Shown: positions 10,792 to 23,365 of the stretch, piece after piece
How positions within the stretch are numbered: position 1 is the first letter of the stretch
How the letters are laid out: every line of letters starts with the position of its first letter
Source of the DNA: Glycine soja
Lineage: Eukaryota; Streptophyta; Magnoliopsida; Fabales; Fabaceae
Assembly: GCF_004193775.1 (NCBI RefSeq)
Contig: NC_041016.1
Coordinates: 11,432,697-11,496,696 of the forward strand
Reading direction: 5' to 3'
Length of the DNA: 64,000 nucleotides
Notes under the pieces: generated by a model
The model's database searches: none
Told to the model about the DNA's origin: nothing
The model's input: the letters and a program-made list of their open reading frames with translations, nothing else
Made by a program: the position numbers and the translations under genes

Positions 10792-13440
10792 TCATGAAAA
10801 GATGGTGTCACGTACCCTTGCAAGTTCATGGACAACACCATTGACTTGTGTCTTGGCAAATCCAATAACATATGATGGATTATTAACTAATAACCTCCTG
10901 CAATCTTAAATAATGTTACCCAACTCAGACTTGTCCATGGTTGTGCTCTTGATGATTCTATCCACTATCATCTTGCAATCAACTTCAAAAATGATAGTGT
11001 GAAGTCCGAGTATGCTCGAGAAAGTGATTGTTGAAGCAAGAGTCCACACTTCTCCCTCTAGTACCGGTAAACAAGGGTGACGAAAATTTGTTCTGATAGC
11101 AACAATTTTTCCAATATAATCCCGAATACACAATCCCATACCATTCAAATTTGCTTGCTGCCTGAAGCTTGCATCAACGTTACACTTCATGAACCCTTGA
11201 GGCGGAGGACTCCATGTTTCTCTATCACTGGCAGTCTCCAAAGCATTGTTGTGCCACTGCACCTCTTTAGCACGAAACCAATCTTGGTAAAAAATTGTCT
11301 GCAATTTTAATCACTGCTCAATCTTAGACGTCCTTGTTACTCCATAATTTGTCATTACGCCGATGCCAAAGACTCTACAGCATCATGGCAACACGCTTCC
11401 TTTGACACAAATTGATTTTTTCGATCAGTTTGAATATAAAACCGGGGCATGAATTCACCTCAACCAAGAGTTCTTCAATAGTATGCCTTAACTGAATCTC
11501 CTCCCAGCAACCCATGTTTTCAATTTGTGAAGCACAGAGTCGGCATAGTAACGAGCACTCTACACCACGGGTTCTCAAATTGGACTTTGTTGGCAAACAT
11601 CCTCTACATAACCTCTATAGAAACAGCTTGACCCTAGGTGAGATTTCCAGCTTCCATATCAACGACCAATCTCCTTCCATACTCAAGCCATTATAGTCAA
11701 TAAACTCATGCATTATGAGTTGATATGCACTCCTGACAGTGTATTCCCCATTGCTAGTGAACCGCCACAGCCTTTCATCACCATGGGAAGATGCTATTAT
11801 TGGAATTTTCATTATTGCATGCACGTCTCTAGGACACAGAAACTGGTTCAAAAGTTCAACATTCCAACAAGCATTCGAACTATCAATTATATCATCCACC
11901 ATCATGTTCTCTAACCCTCCAATAGTCGGTGTCTCAATAAAAGGTGGTTCTCCAATCTCAATCAAGGCTCATTCCAAAGTCTGATACTCTTACCATTGCC
12001 CAACTTCCATCTAAATCCTTCCTTAATGACCAATTTAGAAGAGAAAATGCTCTACCAAGTAAAGGATGGATTGTGCCCTAAAACCGCTTCCATAAAGTCC
12101 ACCTTGGGTAGTATTTGGCTTTAAAAACTCTTGCCCGCAGAACATTTGGCATAGTGCTAATCCTCCACCCATGCTTTCCTAACATGACCAAGTTGAAAGC
12201 ATATAGATTTCTAAATCCCAATCTCCATTCTCCTTCATATTGCACATTTTGTCCCAGGCCAACCAATTAATTCCTTTCACTCCTCTCCTGTTTCCTCACA
12301 AAAAAAATAATAATTCATCACCTTTTGAAGCTCATCCCCAGTAGACTGAGGTATTTGGAAAATACTCATACCTAAGTATATGGGAATAGCTTGCACCACA
12401 GACTTAATGAAAATCTCTCTTCCAACCATAGAAAGTGTCCTTCCACAACAAGAATTAATTTTTTGCCACACCTTATCTTTAACAAAATTAAAGATAGCTC
12501 TTTTGTTTCTTCCAACAACAAATGGAAAGCCCAAATACTCACCTCTTCCTCCACCTTCCCTCACCCCAAGAACAACAATAATAACATTCCTAATACCATT
12601 AATATCCACATTTTTATTGTAGGTGACTTCAGATTTATGCAAATTTATTAACTAACCTGAAGTAATGCATGATTTTAGATGCTACCAAGGCATTGTCAAC
12701 AATAGATCTCCCAAGCACAAAAGCATATTGTTCCTTAGACACACATTTATCAATAACTTTACTCAACCTATTAGTCAATACCTTGACCAAAATTTTGTAG
12801 ACCACGTTGTATAAAGAAATAGGTCTGAAGTCCTTCATACCTCTAGGATGGTCTACTTTTGGAATGAGCACAATATTGATATCGTTAACTGAGAAAGGAA
12901 ACTCCCCTTGTTGGATCCATTGGCAAGCAAGGAAAACATCTTCTCCATAGATGCTCCAAAAATGCTGGTAGAAAGATGGGCTGAATCCATCCGATACTAG
13001 ATCTTTGTCAGGTTGCATCTGGAAAATTGCCTCCTTAAATTCCTCTCTTATGAATGACCTCATTAAATTCACATTGTCTTCATATGATATTTTGGGTGCC
13101 ACCTTCTGTATAATTGGATCATAAATCCCTTCATTGCCAGAAAAAGACCTTCAAAATAATCAAACAGTAGTGAACATATCTCCTCTTGGCTCTCCACTCT
13201 TCTACCTTCCTCATCCTCCAACCAACCAATATATTTTATTTTGTTTTGAGAAGAAGCTAATGCATGGAAATATTTTGTGTCCATGTCACCTTTCTTCAGC
13301 CAGTGCATTGATTGTTGTTTCCAAAAGGAACACATGGTGTGTAAACTTAATAAATCAATATATGGACTTAAACAGACTTTCCGACAATGGTATCTTAAGT
13401 TCAATGATACTATTACGTCCTTTGGATTTAAGAAAAACAC
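10792..13440 (-). mobile_element. LINE (non-LTR retrotransposon) relic lacking the RT catalytic core
   Basis: Broken frames in order on the minus strand give the C-terminal two thirds of a plant L1-type ORF2. They are: the pre-RT segment with FWKQQSMHWLKKGD and TKYFHA (13440-13069); RT N-terminus with GFSPSFYQHFW, FRPISLYNVVYKI and LGRSIVDNAL (13102-12635); the post-RT connector with HKSEV, GREIFIKSVVQAIP (12642-12277) and LGFRNLYAFNLVMLGKHGW (12266-12078); a zf-RVT-like region with WRFTSNGEYTVRSAY (11965-11615); and an RNase H domain with CNVDASFR, IFEVDCKMIVD and VNGVVHELARVRD (11304-10792). The stretch that should hold the YADD active site, roughly 150-190 residues, is absent. Several stops occur, for example TAA after ELGNII. 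It is a dead element; no endonuclease region is seen. Confidence 0.85.
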
Positions 13441-13441
13441 T

Positions 13442-14370
13442 GTTGATTAGTGTATATATCTGAAGGTCAGTGAGAGTAAATTTATATTTTTTATTCTGTA
13501 TGTTGATGACATCTTGCTTGCAACTAATGATCTTGGTCTATTAAGTGAGACTAAGAAGTTTTTCTCTAACAACTTTAAAATGAAAGATATGGGTGAGGCA
13601 AACTATGTGATAGGAATATAAATATTCCATGATAGATCACAAGGACTGTTAGGCTTGTCTCAAAAATCATATATTAATAAAGTTTTAGAGAGATTCAGAA
13701 TGGATAAATCTTCAGCATCTCTCATTCCAATACAGAAAGGAAACAAATTTAATCTCATGCAATGTTTAAAGAATGATCTTGAACAAAAACAAATGAAAAA
13801 TATCCCTTATGCATCTATTGTTGGGAGTCTAATGTATGCTCAAACATGCACAAGGCCAGATAATTAGCTTTGCAGTTGGTATGCTTGGTAGATACCAAAG
13901 TAATCCAGGATTGGATCATTGGAAAGCTACAAAGAAAGTCTTAAGATACTTGCAAGGGACAAAAGATCACATGCTTACTTATAGGAGATCTGGTCATCTT
14001 GAGGTGATTGGATATACAGATTTAGACTTTGCTAGTTGTATAGATACAAGAAAGTCTACATTTGATTATGTGTATCTTTTAGCCAGAGGAGCGATTTCAT
14101 GAAAAAGTGCAAAGCAGTCAGTCATTGCTGCATCCACCATGGAGACTGAATTTGTGGCATGCTTTGAGGCCACAGTTCAGACTAATTGGTTGTGAAATTT
14201 TATTTCAGGACTGAGAGTAGTTGACAATATTACCAAGCCGCTGAAAATTTATTGTGATAATATTGTAGTTGTCTTCTTTTCTAAAAATGACAAGTATTAT
14301 AAAGGTGCTAAGCATATGGAATTGAAATACTTTGCTGTTAAAGAAGTTCAAATTCTTAGAATGTGAATTT
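13442..14370 (+). mobile_element. Ty1/copia pol relic (end of RT and RNase H)
   Basis: The plus strand reads CIYLKVSESKF, then ILYVDDILLATND (the RT YVDD box near 13496-13512), LGLLSETKKFF, LSQKSYINKVLERF, IPYASIVGSLMYAQ, then KVLRYLQGTKDH, GYTDLDFAS, DTRKSTFDYV, and finally the RNase H tail with STMETEFVAC and KHMELKYFAVKE. The frame is broken by stops (after YVIGI near 13618 and after SVGAIS-like sequence at 14100) and a shift near 13860. No LTR or upstream gag-integrase is seen next to it. It begins directly where the minus-strand LINE relic ends. Confidence 0.85.
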
Positions 14371-15915
14371 TTTTATGGTGGAATCAAATATAATGTTAAG
14401 AAGATTTATAATAATTTACTTACGCACCTTATTCAATCAATTAAATTAGTTTTTATTAATAGTCTTTGAATGTGAAAGTTAATCGGTAAAAATTTCTTAC
14501 AAAACATATACATTTAAGAATTTATACACATGACGACACTTTGTAATTTTGCAATAAAATTATGAGCATTTTACACTTATCCATACATTTAAGATTTTTT
14601 CTCATGAAGATGAGAGCAAATTACATTTGTAGCTCCCAAGTTCTTTTTTAAATTACACATAACATCACTTTTTATATATTAACTCTATTTATGTTTAAAA
14701 ATATTACACTGAACTTTCCTTATATGTTATACTAACATCTCTTTAATGTTTCAAAACATTACACTTATATTTCTTATATATTACACTAATACTCCTACAA
14801 GAGAAATTATTATATAATTTCATGAAACCTCATGGATATTTAATGTAATTTACTCTAAAAATTAACAAACAATAAATTACTTAATTAGTATAATAATTTT
14901 ACTAAATTATCCAAGTATCATGACATTGATTATTTATTTAGGAGAAATATTTAAATAAAACTTAATATTTCATTAAATACTTAAAACGTCACTTAATATA
15001 AAATTTATATCTTGTTAACAAATTCACTTTTTTTATCCGTAAAGTAGGAATAATTTACTCTAAAGATTAAGAAACAATAAATTACTTAATTACTATAATA
15101 ATTTTACTAAATTATCCAAGTATCATCACATTGATTATTTATTTAGGGGGAAAATTCAAATAAAAATTTAATATTTCATTAAAAACTTAAAACATCACTT
15201 AATATAAAATTTATATTTTGTGTTAACAAAGTCACTTTTTTTATCCATAAAGTAGGAATTGAAGATAATATTAGAAATTTATAGCATGCATCTTACTCAA
15301 CTAACTAAATTAAACTCTTGGTTAACAAACTCACTTATTTTGAAAAAAAGAAATATAATGCATCAAAATCAAAATTTTAATGTACATATATTATTCTATA
15401 TTAAATAGTTATAATAAATTTCATTGTCATAACATTTTATACTTTGCTTAAAAATAACTATTTTATACTTAAGTAATAATATACCAATTATTTATTGATA
15501 TATACTATAATCAGAGTAATATTAAACTTTAAAAATAATAAATAGAAAGCTCAATACTAAAATCAAGAAAATTAATAATTCTTTTTTTAAGGTTAAATAA
15601 AATTAATTTTGAAATATGGACTGTAACTGGAATATATATTTAAATTAATGTTAACAATAAGTTTACATTAATACGTGTCCTATACTAAATTAAAATAATT
15701 CTAAACATTTCCCAAGCATGCACAGAGTTGTATGGTAATTTTTACATAAGATTTCTTAAAGCGAGTTTATGTCTGATGTAAAGTGCATAAACTATATCTA
15801 CCTTTAATTAATTTATACTTCATCACGAATGAGTACACTTTCACTGTGCATTTTACAAATAAATGAGTTTTTCTTTTCTAGTTTCCCACAAAATTTCCAA
15901 TTCACATCCATTGGA
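14371..15915. other. A+T-rich spacer with a 205-bp tandem repeat
   Basis: No gene is recognisable between the copia relic and the GDSL gene. It contains one clear local duplication (14847-15260, listed separately) and would include the 3' UTR of the first GDSL gene at its right end. Confidence 0.5.
14847..15260. repeat. Two-copy tandem repeat, about 205-bp period
   Basis: The segment beginning AATTTACTCTAAA at 14847 is repeated from 15052, with matching landmarks such as CAAGTATCAT, TTGATTATTTATTTAGG and ATCCGTAAAGTAGGAAT / ATCCATAAAGTAGGAAT. The copies differ by scattered substitutions and small indels, so the duplication is not recent. Confidence 0.8.
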
Positions 15916-18900
15916 TTAAGCTTTGGAAAGTTGACAAATGTTTATAGGTAAAATGTCACGAGTATCACCATTTATGAGACGCTCAGCAATAACAGCATTG
16001 GCAGCATCACTAGGATGGTAAGTATCCCAGAAAACATACTTGGACCGGTCCTCACAAACTTTTGAATTACGATTGCATGGAATCAAGCCTCCAAATCGAC
16101 CAGCCAAGTGACAGCATGCACTATTCGGATTCTCAAAACCTGTTGCACATTGAAATGCTACATTCTTACTCACAATCGATCATGCAATTTTGGGTACTTG
16201 AATGAAAAAAGAAGTTAGTCTTCAGAAATATCAAAAAAGTTCGATTTTGGTCCCTCTTTTCACCCTCATATTTTATAAATGTCTTATTTTTCAACTTAGA
16301 GTTAAGGTTGGTTATATCCAATTCTAAGTGGTATTATTTTATATTATAAAATTTAAAATATGAATTATGGGGTTAAAAGTCACCATAAAATTGTATAAAA
16401 AAAAATACAATATAATATAATTTATGATATTTTTTAACCTCTACAAATTGTAAATAAATATAAAAAAAAAGCCACCACCTAAACCATCATCACCACACTT
16501 GAACCAAACAACCACCGCCTCCAACCAAAAAGCCCACCATCTCTAAGTAGCCAAGCCTAATCCTAACTCCCAAATCAGAAATCCCCACCCCCAAATTTGA
16601 AATCCCTAGCCCCCAAATGAAATGAATTTTGAAGGCACCTGCAATTGGCAATCAATCTGCGTGGTGGGATCCATCATAGTGTGGTCATGCGTGTTGAAAC
16701 TGAGGGACGAGAAGAAGGGCATAAAGAAGGCCTGGGCATTGAGAGCGTTGGTGTCATGAAGGTTGGTGCTGAGATGGTCTTCAAGGACTCGACCCTTTCA
16801 ACTTCGTCCTCAGTGAAGACAATGTCGGTGTCGGCAGCGGCGATGACAATGTAGGTGGTTTCGACGACAAGGGAGATGAATAAGTTTAGGGTTTGGAGGA
16901 GTGGGGTCATTTTGGGAGGAGGCTCTGATGGAAGGTAACCTGAACGACGAGGAAGAGGGTAAGTGAGGTGGCGGGAAGGAGATGAGGAAGAAGAAGAAGA
17001 ATGAGAGGCTTTAGGAGAAGAAGAAAGAAGGAGAGAAAGAACTTTTAACACTTGTCAATATTTAATTCACAAATGGGCCAGCTTACATGCATAGTCAACG
17101 CACACGTAGGCTTAGAGTTGACCGAGTGACTTCTAGTAAAAAACAATACATTTATAAAATATAAACTCGAAAAGCTGACCAAAAATTTCGTAGGAGTAGA
17201 AACTAAATATATTCATATTTCTGAGAAGTAAAAGCATATTTTAGGCAAAAAAAAAGCATAAACTTATGATTTAGTCCCCGTATATGTGTGGATTCTCAAT
17301 TTGGTCATATACGAAAAAGCTTATTAAACCAATTCCTATACTTGCAAACTTAGTGCATGTTTGATTTTCCATCCAACTTGTTGTTGCACGAATTTCGGGA
17401 CAAATTCAATGGTCCCACGTAAACTGAATGCAGATGGAAGGATGGAGATGCTTTTGCAAGCATCCTTTTGCTAGCGATGTCTGTTTTGAAACGGATACAC
17501 AAACATGCTCTTACTGAGTTAGGGATATGATAAATTTAACAAGTTTTTATGTATAGGGACCAAATTGAAAATCTGCAACATATGTGTTTAGCCAAAGTAA
17601 ATTGTAACCCACCGTAGTCATTATAATTCTGTAGGATATCTTCCATGATATGGTAAACATCTGCATAAACAAATAATGACCCCTCCAATTTTGTCCTCAG
17701 CTCTGCAACAAGGCTCTTCAATTGGGTGTTAAATAACTGAGCCAGCTCATTTGGTAACGTGACACATTCATCTCCAGCAAATGGGGTAAAATCCCTCACA
17801 TATGGTATACACCCAATAGGCCCTACATTTACCACAACAATTTTTCTGGCCCCTAGATTGAATAGCCGCTGCAAATAGTAAATTGCACGTGATCAACTAG
17901 GAAAATTAGAACATTCTTTTAAACAAAGTTTTCTAGGTTTTTAGCAAAATTACAGTGAGTTGTAGTCTGAGTCTTGATACCAATGTGGCCACAAATGATT
18001 CCGGAGATACCAACACCCTCTCTGGAATTGAGAGTATGGGTGTCAAATAGTTATCCAAGAAATCATTTGAGCCTAATGCTACTGTAAAGAGGGCCTTCTT
18101 AAACAAATTGAGAGCTGCAGGAACACCAATTAAGGAGATGATTTCTTCCCTCGTATTTGCAAAGTTATCTATCTGTGCATCGAAGTTGATTCGTCCCCCC
18201 TGTTATTGACATGAAGATTCTGCCTATCATCACTATTTTACATATTAATGGTACACAAATTATGAGTTTATTTTTCATACCATCCAACCAATTAGAAACG
18301 AGCTTAAATATGATTTTCAAAGTAATCATTACAAAATTTAATAATCTTATCATGTATAATAGTGTATGATTGAATCACACAGTAAAAAGTATATTCTAAT
18401 TAAATTCTAAATTATATCATAAGCAATTGTTCTAACTAAGGAGTGTGACATAGGACAAGGAGTAAGGATAAGCCTGTTTTGTATGGTTCAAAATTGAAAT
18501 TTGAAGTTTAATACTCCCAAATATTGTACATAGAACTTAACCAAACATTAGTCAAAGCAAAAACTTACAAAAATTTGGCCAGAGTTGTTAAGAATTCCAC
18601 CTGCACCAGAGGCATAATTGACACCCTTTAGAACCACTGATCCAGTAGTAGTGGGAGCCAAGTAAGGAGGAGAAAAGCCAAGACCCAGTTTCTGATCTAG
18701 TGCCACACATCACACCATGCTCAAAAAAGAGAGATAATAATCGATACAATAATTTGAACAAAGAAATAAAGAACCTAATGAAAACCAGTGACTCACTTAT
18801 AACATCTGCAACTGTTCTTCCATTGCTGAAACGACCAGTGGCCATTCCAAAATCAATTCCATAAGGGTCATGGTTTGCTTTGGCCAGTGAAACAATATAG

Positions 18901-19046
18901 TTGTTGTTCCCTACATCGAGCAGGGAATCCCCGAAAACAAAAGACGCTGGTACATAATTTGATAAGCCAATCTTGAACAAGAGCAAGACCATAAAAACTC
19001 GAAACATTATCCCAAAAATGACTCTTCTATTCAAATAAATAGCCAT
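15916..19046 (-). CDS. GDSL esterase/lipase, copy 1 (five exons)
   Basis: A secreted SGNH-fold hydrolase of the plant GDSL esterase/lipase family, acting on ester bonds of lipids or cuticle/wall substrates; the exact substrate is unknown. Exons: 19046-18797, 18696-18569, 18199-17954, 17868-17613, 16139-15916, all GT-AG with consistent phases, giving 367 residues. Visible features are a hydrophobic N-terminal signal (about 9-29), block [17 protein letters not shown] with Ser41 as nucleophile, block [12 protein letters not shown], block [22 protein letters not shown], and block [13 protein letters not shown] with Asp332 and His335. I chose ATG 19046 because MAIYLNRR aligns with MGIKLNRP of the paralogue at 28136; an upstream in-frame ATG at 19160 exists but is less likely. 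Intron 4 (1.47 kb) contains a G+C-rich insert. Confidence 0.92.
16470..17050. other. G+C-richer insert in intron 4 of GDSL copy 1
   Basis: Within an otherwise A+T-rich intron, about 580 bases have gene-like composition and open frames on both strands (125 codons minus at 17051-16674). I do not recognise a protein. Inverted copies of a TTTGGTCCCT-like motif lie near 16240 and, reversed (AGGGACCAAA), near 17556, which would fit the ends of a DNA transposon; this is weak evidence. Confidence 0.3.
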
Positions 19047-19110
19047 AAAAAAGGACATTATTATAGAAAATGTCTGTTTTGTTCTCTGCTCAAGGATAGG
19101 ACATACAATG

Positions 19111-19120
19111 AGTTTTATAA
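19111..19120 (-). promoter_or_regulatory. Candidate TATA box of GDSL copy 1
   Basis: Reads TTATAAAACT on the minus strand, 65-75 bases upstream of the ATG at 19046. Position and sequence fit a plant TATA box; no transcript start is known. Confidence 0.35.
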
Positions 19121-19199
19121 TGTGCCAATGATTAAGGTGAAATACACAAATAATTGCCACTAACTGTTAGTCTTGTTGAAGCACATGGTGGACCCACCA

Positions 19200-20640
19200 A
19201 GGAATTTTTATAATATTGTGTGGAAAATGAGCTTAATTCTTTAGTAGGCTAGAAAGCCAGTTTTGCTTCTAATAACAACATAGCTCGTGTTTTTCATTCT
19301 ATGACATCAAAGTCGCTAGTGTCACACATCGTAAGTTTAAAGGCATTGCCCGTGAGGGAGTGATTAGTCAATAAATTAATAAGGGGTGGCAGCACAGTTA
19401 TGAATCAGGGTAGGAACAAAAGGCGCTCATTTTTGCTTCAACAATGACAAGATCAATAGCCATTGGTACTTGAGAGTTAGGCTTCTTTCTCTACACAATT
19501 ATTGTAGTCTCCCGGATAAGGTTTAGCACAAAAGACTGAGTTTCTTAAATATATTGACAGAAGTTTGATTTTCTTGTCGTGCGTGTGAAAAGGATTTTCA
19601 ACAAAAAAATTCACTTACATGATCTCTACGCTCGAGAGTTAATCTCATGACTTCTAATTGTGGGAACACCTTACTTTCAACAAAAAAAAATTATTAGTGT
19701 TAATCTATTGATTAGGTCTTGAATTATATTAAATGATGATAAGTTGGATACGAAATTTTATTTTTAGTATAGAGTGATAGAAAATCTACTAGGACTTCCA
19801 CATTTGATTAATATTAGTTAGATTGAATAATTTTTAGTTTAACTATTTCTTAATTTTAAAAGTACATATATAATTTATTATATAATTTTAAATATTCTTT
19901 AAAACTTTTTTATTCTAAAACCAAATAGAAAAAAGAAAATCTTTCGATAAAACTATTTCAAAAGTAAACCGCTGAAAAACTAGTTAAAAACTTAGCTAGT
20001 TGGTTATTGGAGACTAAAACATTAGTTTATTAAATTATAATTGTTTAGAAAAATTAGCTTTTGAAGTATATGAAAAGTATAAAATGACATAAATATAATA
20101 AAATTATGATTTATTTAAAAAAGAGAAATCAGAAAAATGAATAAATATATTGATGATAAAAATAAAAAAATATGTATAAAAAATTATAAATTAATATTTT
20201 AAAAAATATTATTTTAAGTAGCATTTTAAAATATATTAGAAGTTACTAACAAAATTATTTATTAAATAATCAAATAATTTTTTAATTAATAAAAAAATTA
20301 AAAATTAACTGAAATATTTTTTCGAATATTAAGTTAGTATTAATATGCGTCAGATTGTTAATTTATTGACGAATTTAAACAAGCTTTTGTAGTATTAGCA
20401 TTTCCATGAGTTTTAGCTTTCTTTGCATTAATGAATGGATGCATAATTTTTTTTTATTTACAATGACGACGAGGATCAAACTAATTTGATAGATGGAATT
20501 CGTTAATAAAAAAATTGATAGTTGGAATTCAATTTTTAAAAATTATTTTTCATTTTTTTAACTTCGTGGGGTACTGTAACAACACAATTACAAGGACCAA
20601 ATGAGAGTTTACTCAATTATCAACTATTATAAAATGATTA
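19200..20640. other. A+T-rich intergenic spacer
   Basis: Upstream region of GDSL copy 1 and further A+T-rich DNA. No gene, RNA or mobile element is recognisable. Confidence 0.45.
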
Positions 20641-20644
20641 AAAT

Positions 20645-20850
20645 CGTGTAGGATCCATCCTTTTGGTAGAGTGATCTATGGTACCTACATATATACTTTA
20701 GGAACTTTTGAGGCTTTGACAGTGTAATAAGCTGAAACTTTGTTTCCGTGTAAGATCCATCCTTTTGGTGGAGTGATATATGGTACCTACATATACACTT
20801 TAGGAACTTTTGAGGCTTTGATAGTGTAATAAGCTGAAACTTTGTTACTA
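20645..20850. repeat. Two-copy tandem repeat, 102-bp period
   Basis: CGTGTAGGATCCATCC at 20645 recurs as CGTGTAAGATCCATCC at 20747, and each is followed by TTTTGGT-GAGTGAT, GGTACCTACATATA, ACTTTAGGAACTTTTGAGG and GTGTAATAAGCTGAAACTTTG-like sequence. Only a few substitutions separate the copies. The repeat is in frame on the minus strand, giving a duplicated peptide block, but no real gene is evident. Confidence 0.85.
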
Positions 20851-20947
20851 AAAACGACTCTAAATTTGAAGCGTCGTCCTGGTTAGACAAGAGTTTACAC
20901 TAAGGAATATGGTATTGCTATGCTACAAGCCAATCATTAGTGAGACA

Positions 20948-21327
20948 TGTTGATTGCTGCACAATGGACTATAGAAATAGAATGAACCACATGTTGGTCA
21001 TTTGGTTCAATATTTTTATCTTTTTTATTGGTCGTCCAATCTTTTATAATCTAGTGGAGCGTTAGTCTAATAATTCATTAACATAGACTATATTGTAATT
21101 ATTTTCTATTTTTCTATTGTAATAGTTTTCGATTTGAGAGTTAATTGTTGTCTCATTTATAAAGAGTTTTGCATTTTGGGTTCAAAGAACTTGAGAGTAC
21201 ATTGAACCCCTTCATTATAAATTTTATTATTCGCAATAAACTTAATAGTTTTCCACGATATCTCTCTTCTCCTTCTACCATCGGAGCTTCCCCTATCTAA
21301 ATAGAATTTCTTGAATCTTTACCAACA
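20948..21327 (+). repeat. Left LTR of the copia relic
   Basis: 380 bases beginning TGTTGATTG and ending ACCAACA, directly followed by the tRNA-Met primer-binding site. Confidence 0.75.
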
Positions 21328-23365
21328 AATTGGTATCTAGAGATTTGTTTCAAGATCAATTCCATATTTGTTTCATGAGGATTCATCAATGATCAACCAT
21401 TCTATTTGTTATTTGCTCTTGTTGTGTCTTCAAGATTCTATCAAAAAGATGTCAACACAATCAAGATTGAGAAGTTCACATGAAAGAATAGTTTCAACCT
21501 GCGCATAAAGATGCGAGCCTTTTTGAAAGAACAGGACATTTAGGCTCCTTTCTTCAGTCAATTGTCAAAAATTGATAAGTCAGTGCTTGAGTTACAAGAT
21601 GAAAAGACACATTCGCTAATTATCTTATCTCTGTTTGATAAGGTTCTTTTTGAAGTTTCTGAAGAACTAAATGTTTGGGGTTTTGGTTTAAATTGGAGAA
21701 ACTCTTCATGAAAAAATTAATTTGCAACAAGTTTGTTTCTGAAACGACATTTGTTTGACCTCCGAATGAAGGAAGATACACCACTAAAGGAACATCTTGA
21801 TGAGCTAAACTCTATTTTGATGAAGTTATGTGACATTGATGTCAAGATGGAAGACAAAGATCTGACAATGATTCAATTAGTCTCTCTTCCTTCCTGCTAT
21901 AAGAATTTTGTGAGTTCTCTTAGTGTAGGCAAGGACTCCATTACACTTGAAGAAAAATTTTGTATATGTGGGTGTCATGGATTCAAAATGTTTTTCTTGT
22001 TGGTTGAAGGTGGAGTTATCTAGATCAGAGGGAAATAAAAGTCTATGGTAATGTAGGGAATCAAACAAGGAAATTTGTACATCCTTCAAAGATCCACTGT
22101 AACAGGCTTTGTCTTTACTATTTCACAATTTGGAAGCCATGTGTCCAATGATTCATCTGATAATTTTCTGTGGCATCTGCATCTAGGCCACATGAGTGAA
22201 AATGTTTGGATATTCAGAGCAAGCAAGACTTACTTGAAAATCACCAGGTGGAACTTCTTCAATTTTGTGAGCACTATCTCTAAAGGAAGCAACATCAAAT
22301 GAAGTTACAAAAAGGTTATGCACATAACAAAGGCCATGTTGGACTATGTTCATTATGACTGTTGGGGTCCTTCAAGAGTTCCATCTCTGGGAGGGGTAAG
22401 GTATTTCCTCTCTATCATCGATGATTACTCTAGGATGACATGAATATTCATGATGAAGCAAAAATATAAAGCTTTCAAATTTTCATGCATTAGACAAATC
22501 TTATAAAGAATTAAACAGGAAAGACACTAAAGTGTCTTAGGTTTGACAAAGACTTTAAATTTTGCTCTAGTAAATTCAATAAATAAAGTAAAGATGAAAG
22601 CATAGTAACATAGCAAAGTGTACACTATACTCCATAGCAAAACAAAGTAGCTTAAAAAATGAACAAGACCTTGTTGGAAAGGGCCAAATGCATGTTATCC
22701 AATTCAAGATTGAATTAGGCTGAGGTAGTCAACACAACATGTTATCTTGTGAATCACTCACCATCACTGCCATAGACTTCAAGACCCCTATTGAGGTATG
22801 GTCTAACAAACTAGTTGAATACTTAATGTTGAAGTTATTTGGATATCCAACATACAATCGAGTAAGCGAAGGTAAACTGGAGCCTAGATCCAAGAAGGGA
22901 TTCTTTATGGACTATGAAGATGGAGTCAAAGGATTCCAAGTTGGGTCTCCATATGAAAAAGGTCATTCTGAGTAGAGATGTCATCTTTGACGAACTCTCT
23001 ATGTTGGATTCTAAATCTGATGAAGATTTGGGCAAGGCTAAGGATGTCACTAAGCAGGTGGAGTTTGAGAGCTCCACAACATAAACATTAGCGATCATAA
23101 GAAATTTGAAGCACTTGATGAGACTGATCTGGATCTTTAAATGCACCACTGACATCAAAATTCAAAACCATCTGAAGCAGTCCAAAACCATAGCACCTAG
23201 AAAGTCACAAAGGAAAATCAATATGAGGGAGAATCCAGCTAATATGTTCACAAAGTCTATTCCAAGAAACAAGCTCATGCATTGTCGGGATCTACTTAAC
23301 TTAGATTGTTGGAAATGAATCAAATTACTTGTAATTTAGAAATATTATTAAACCATGGTGGAGAT

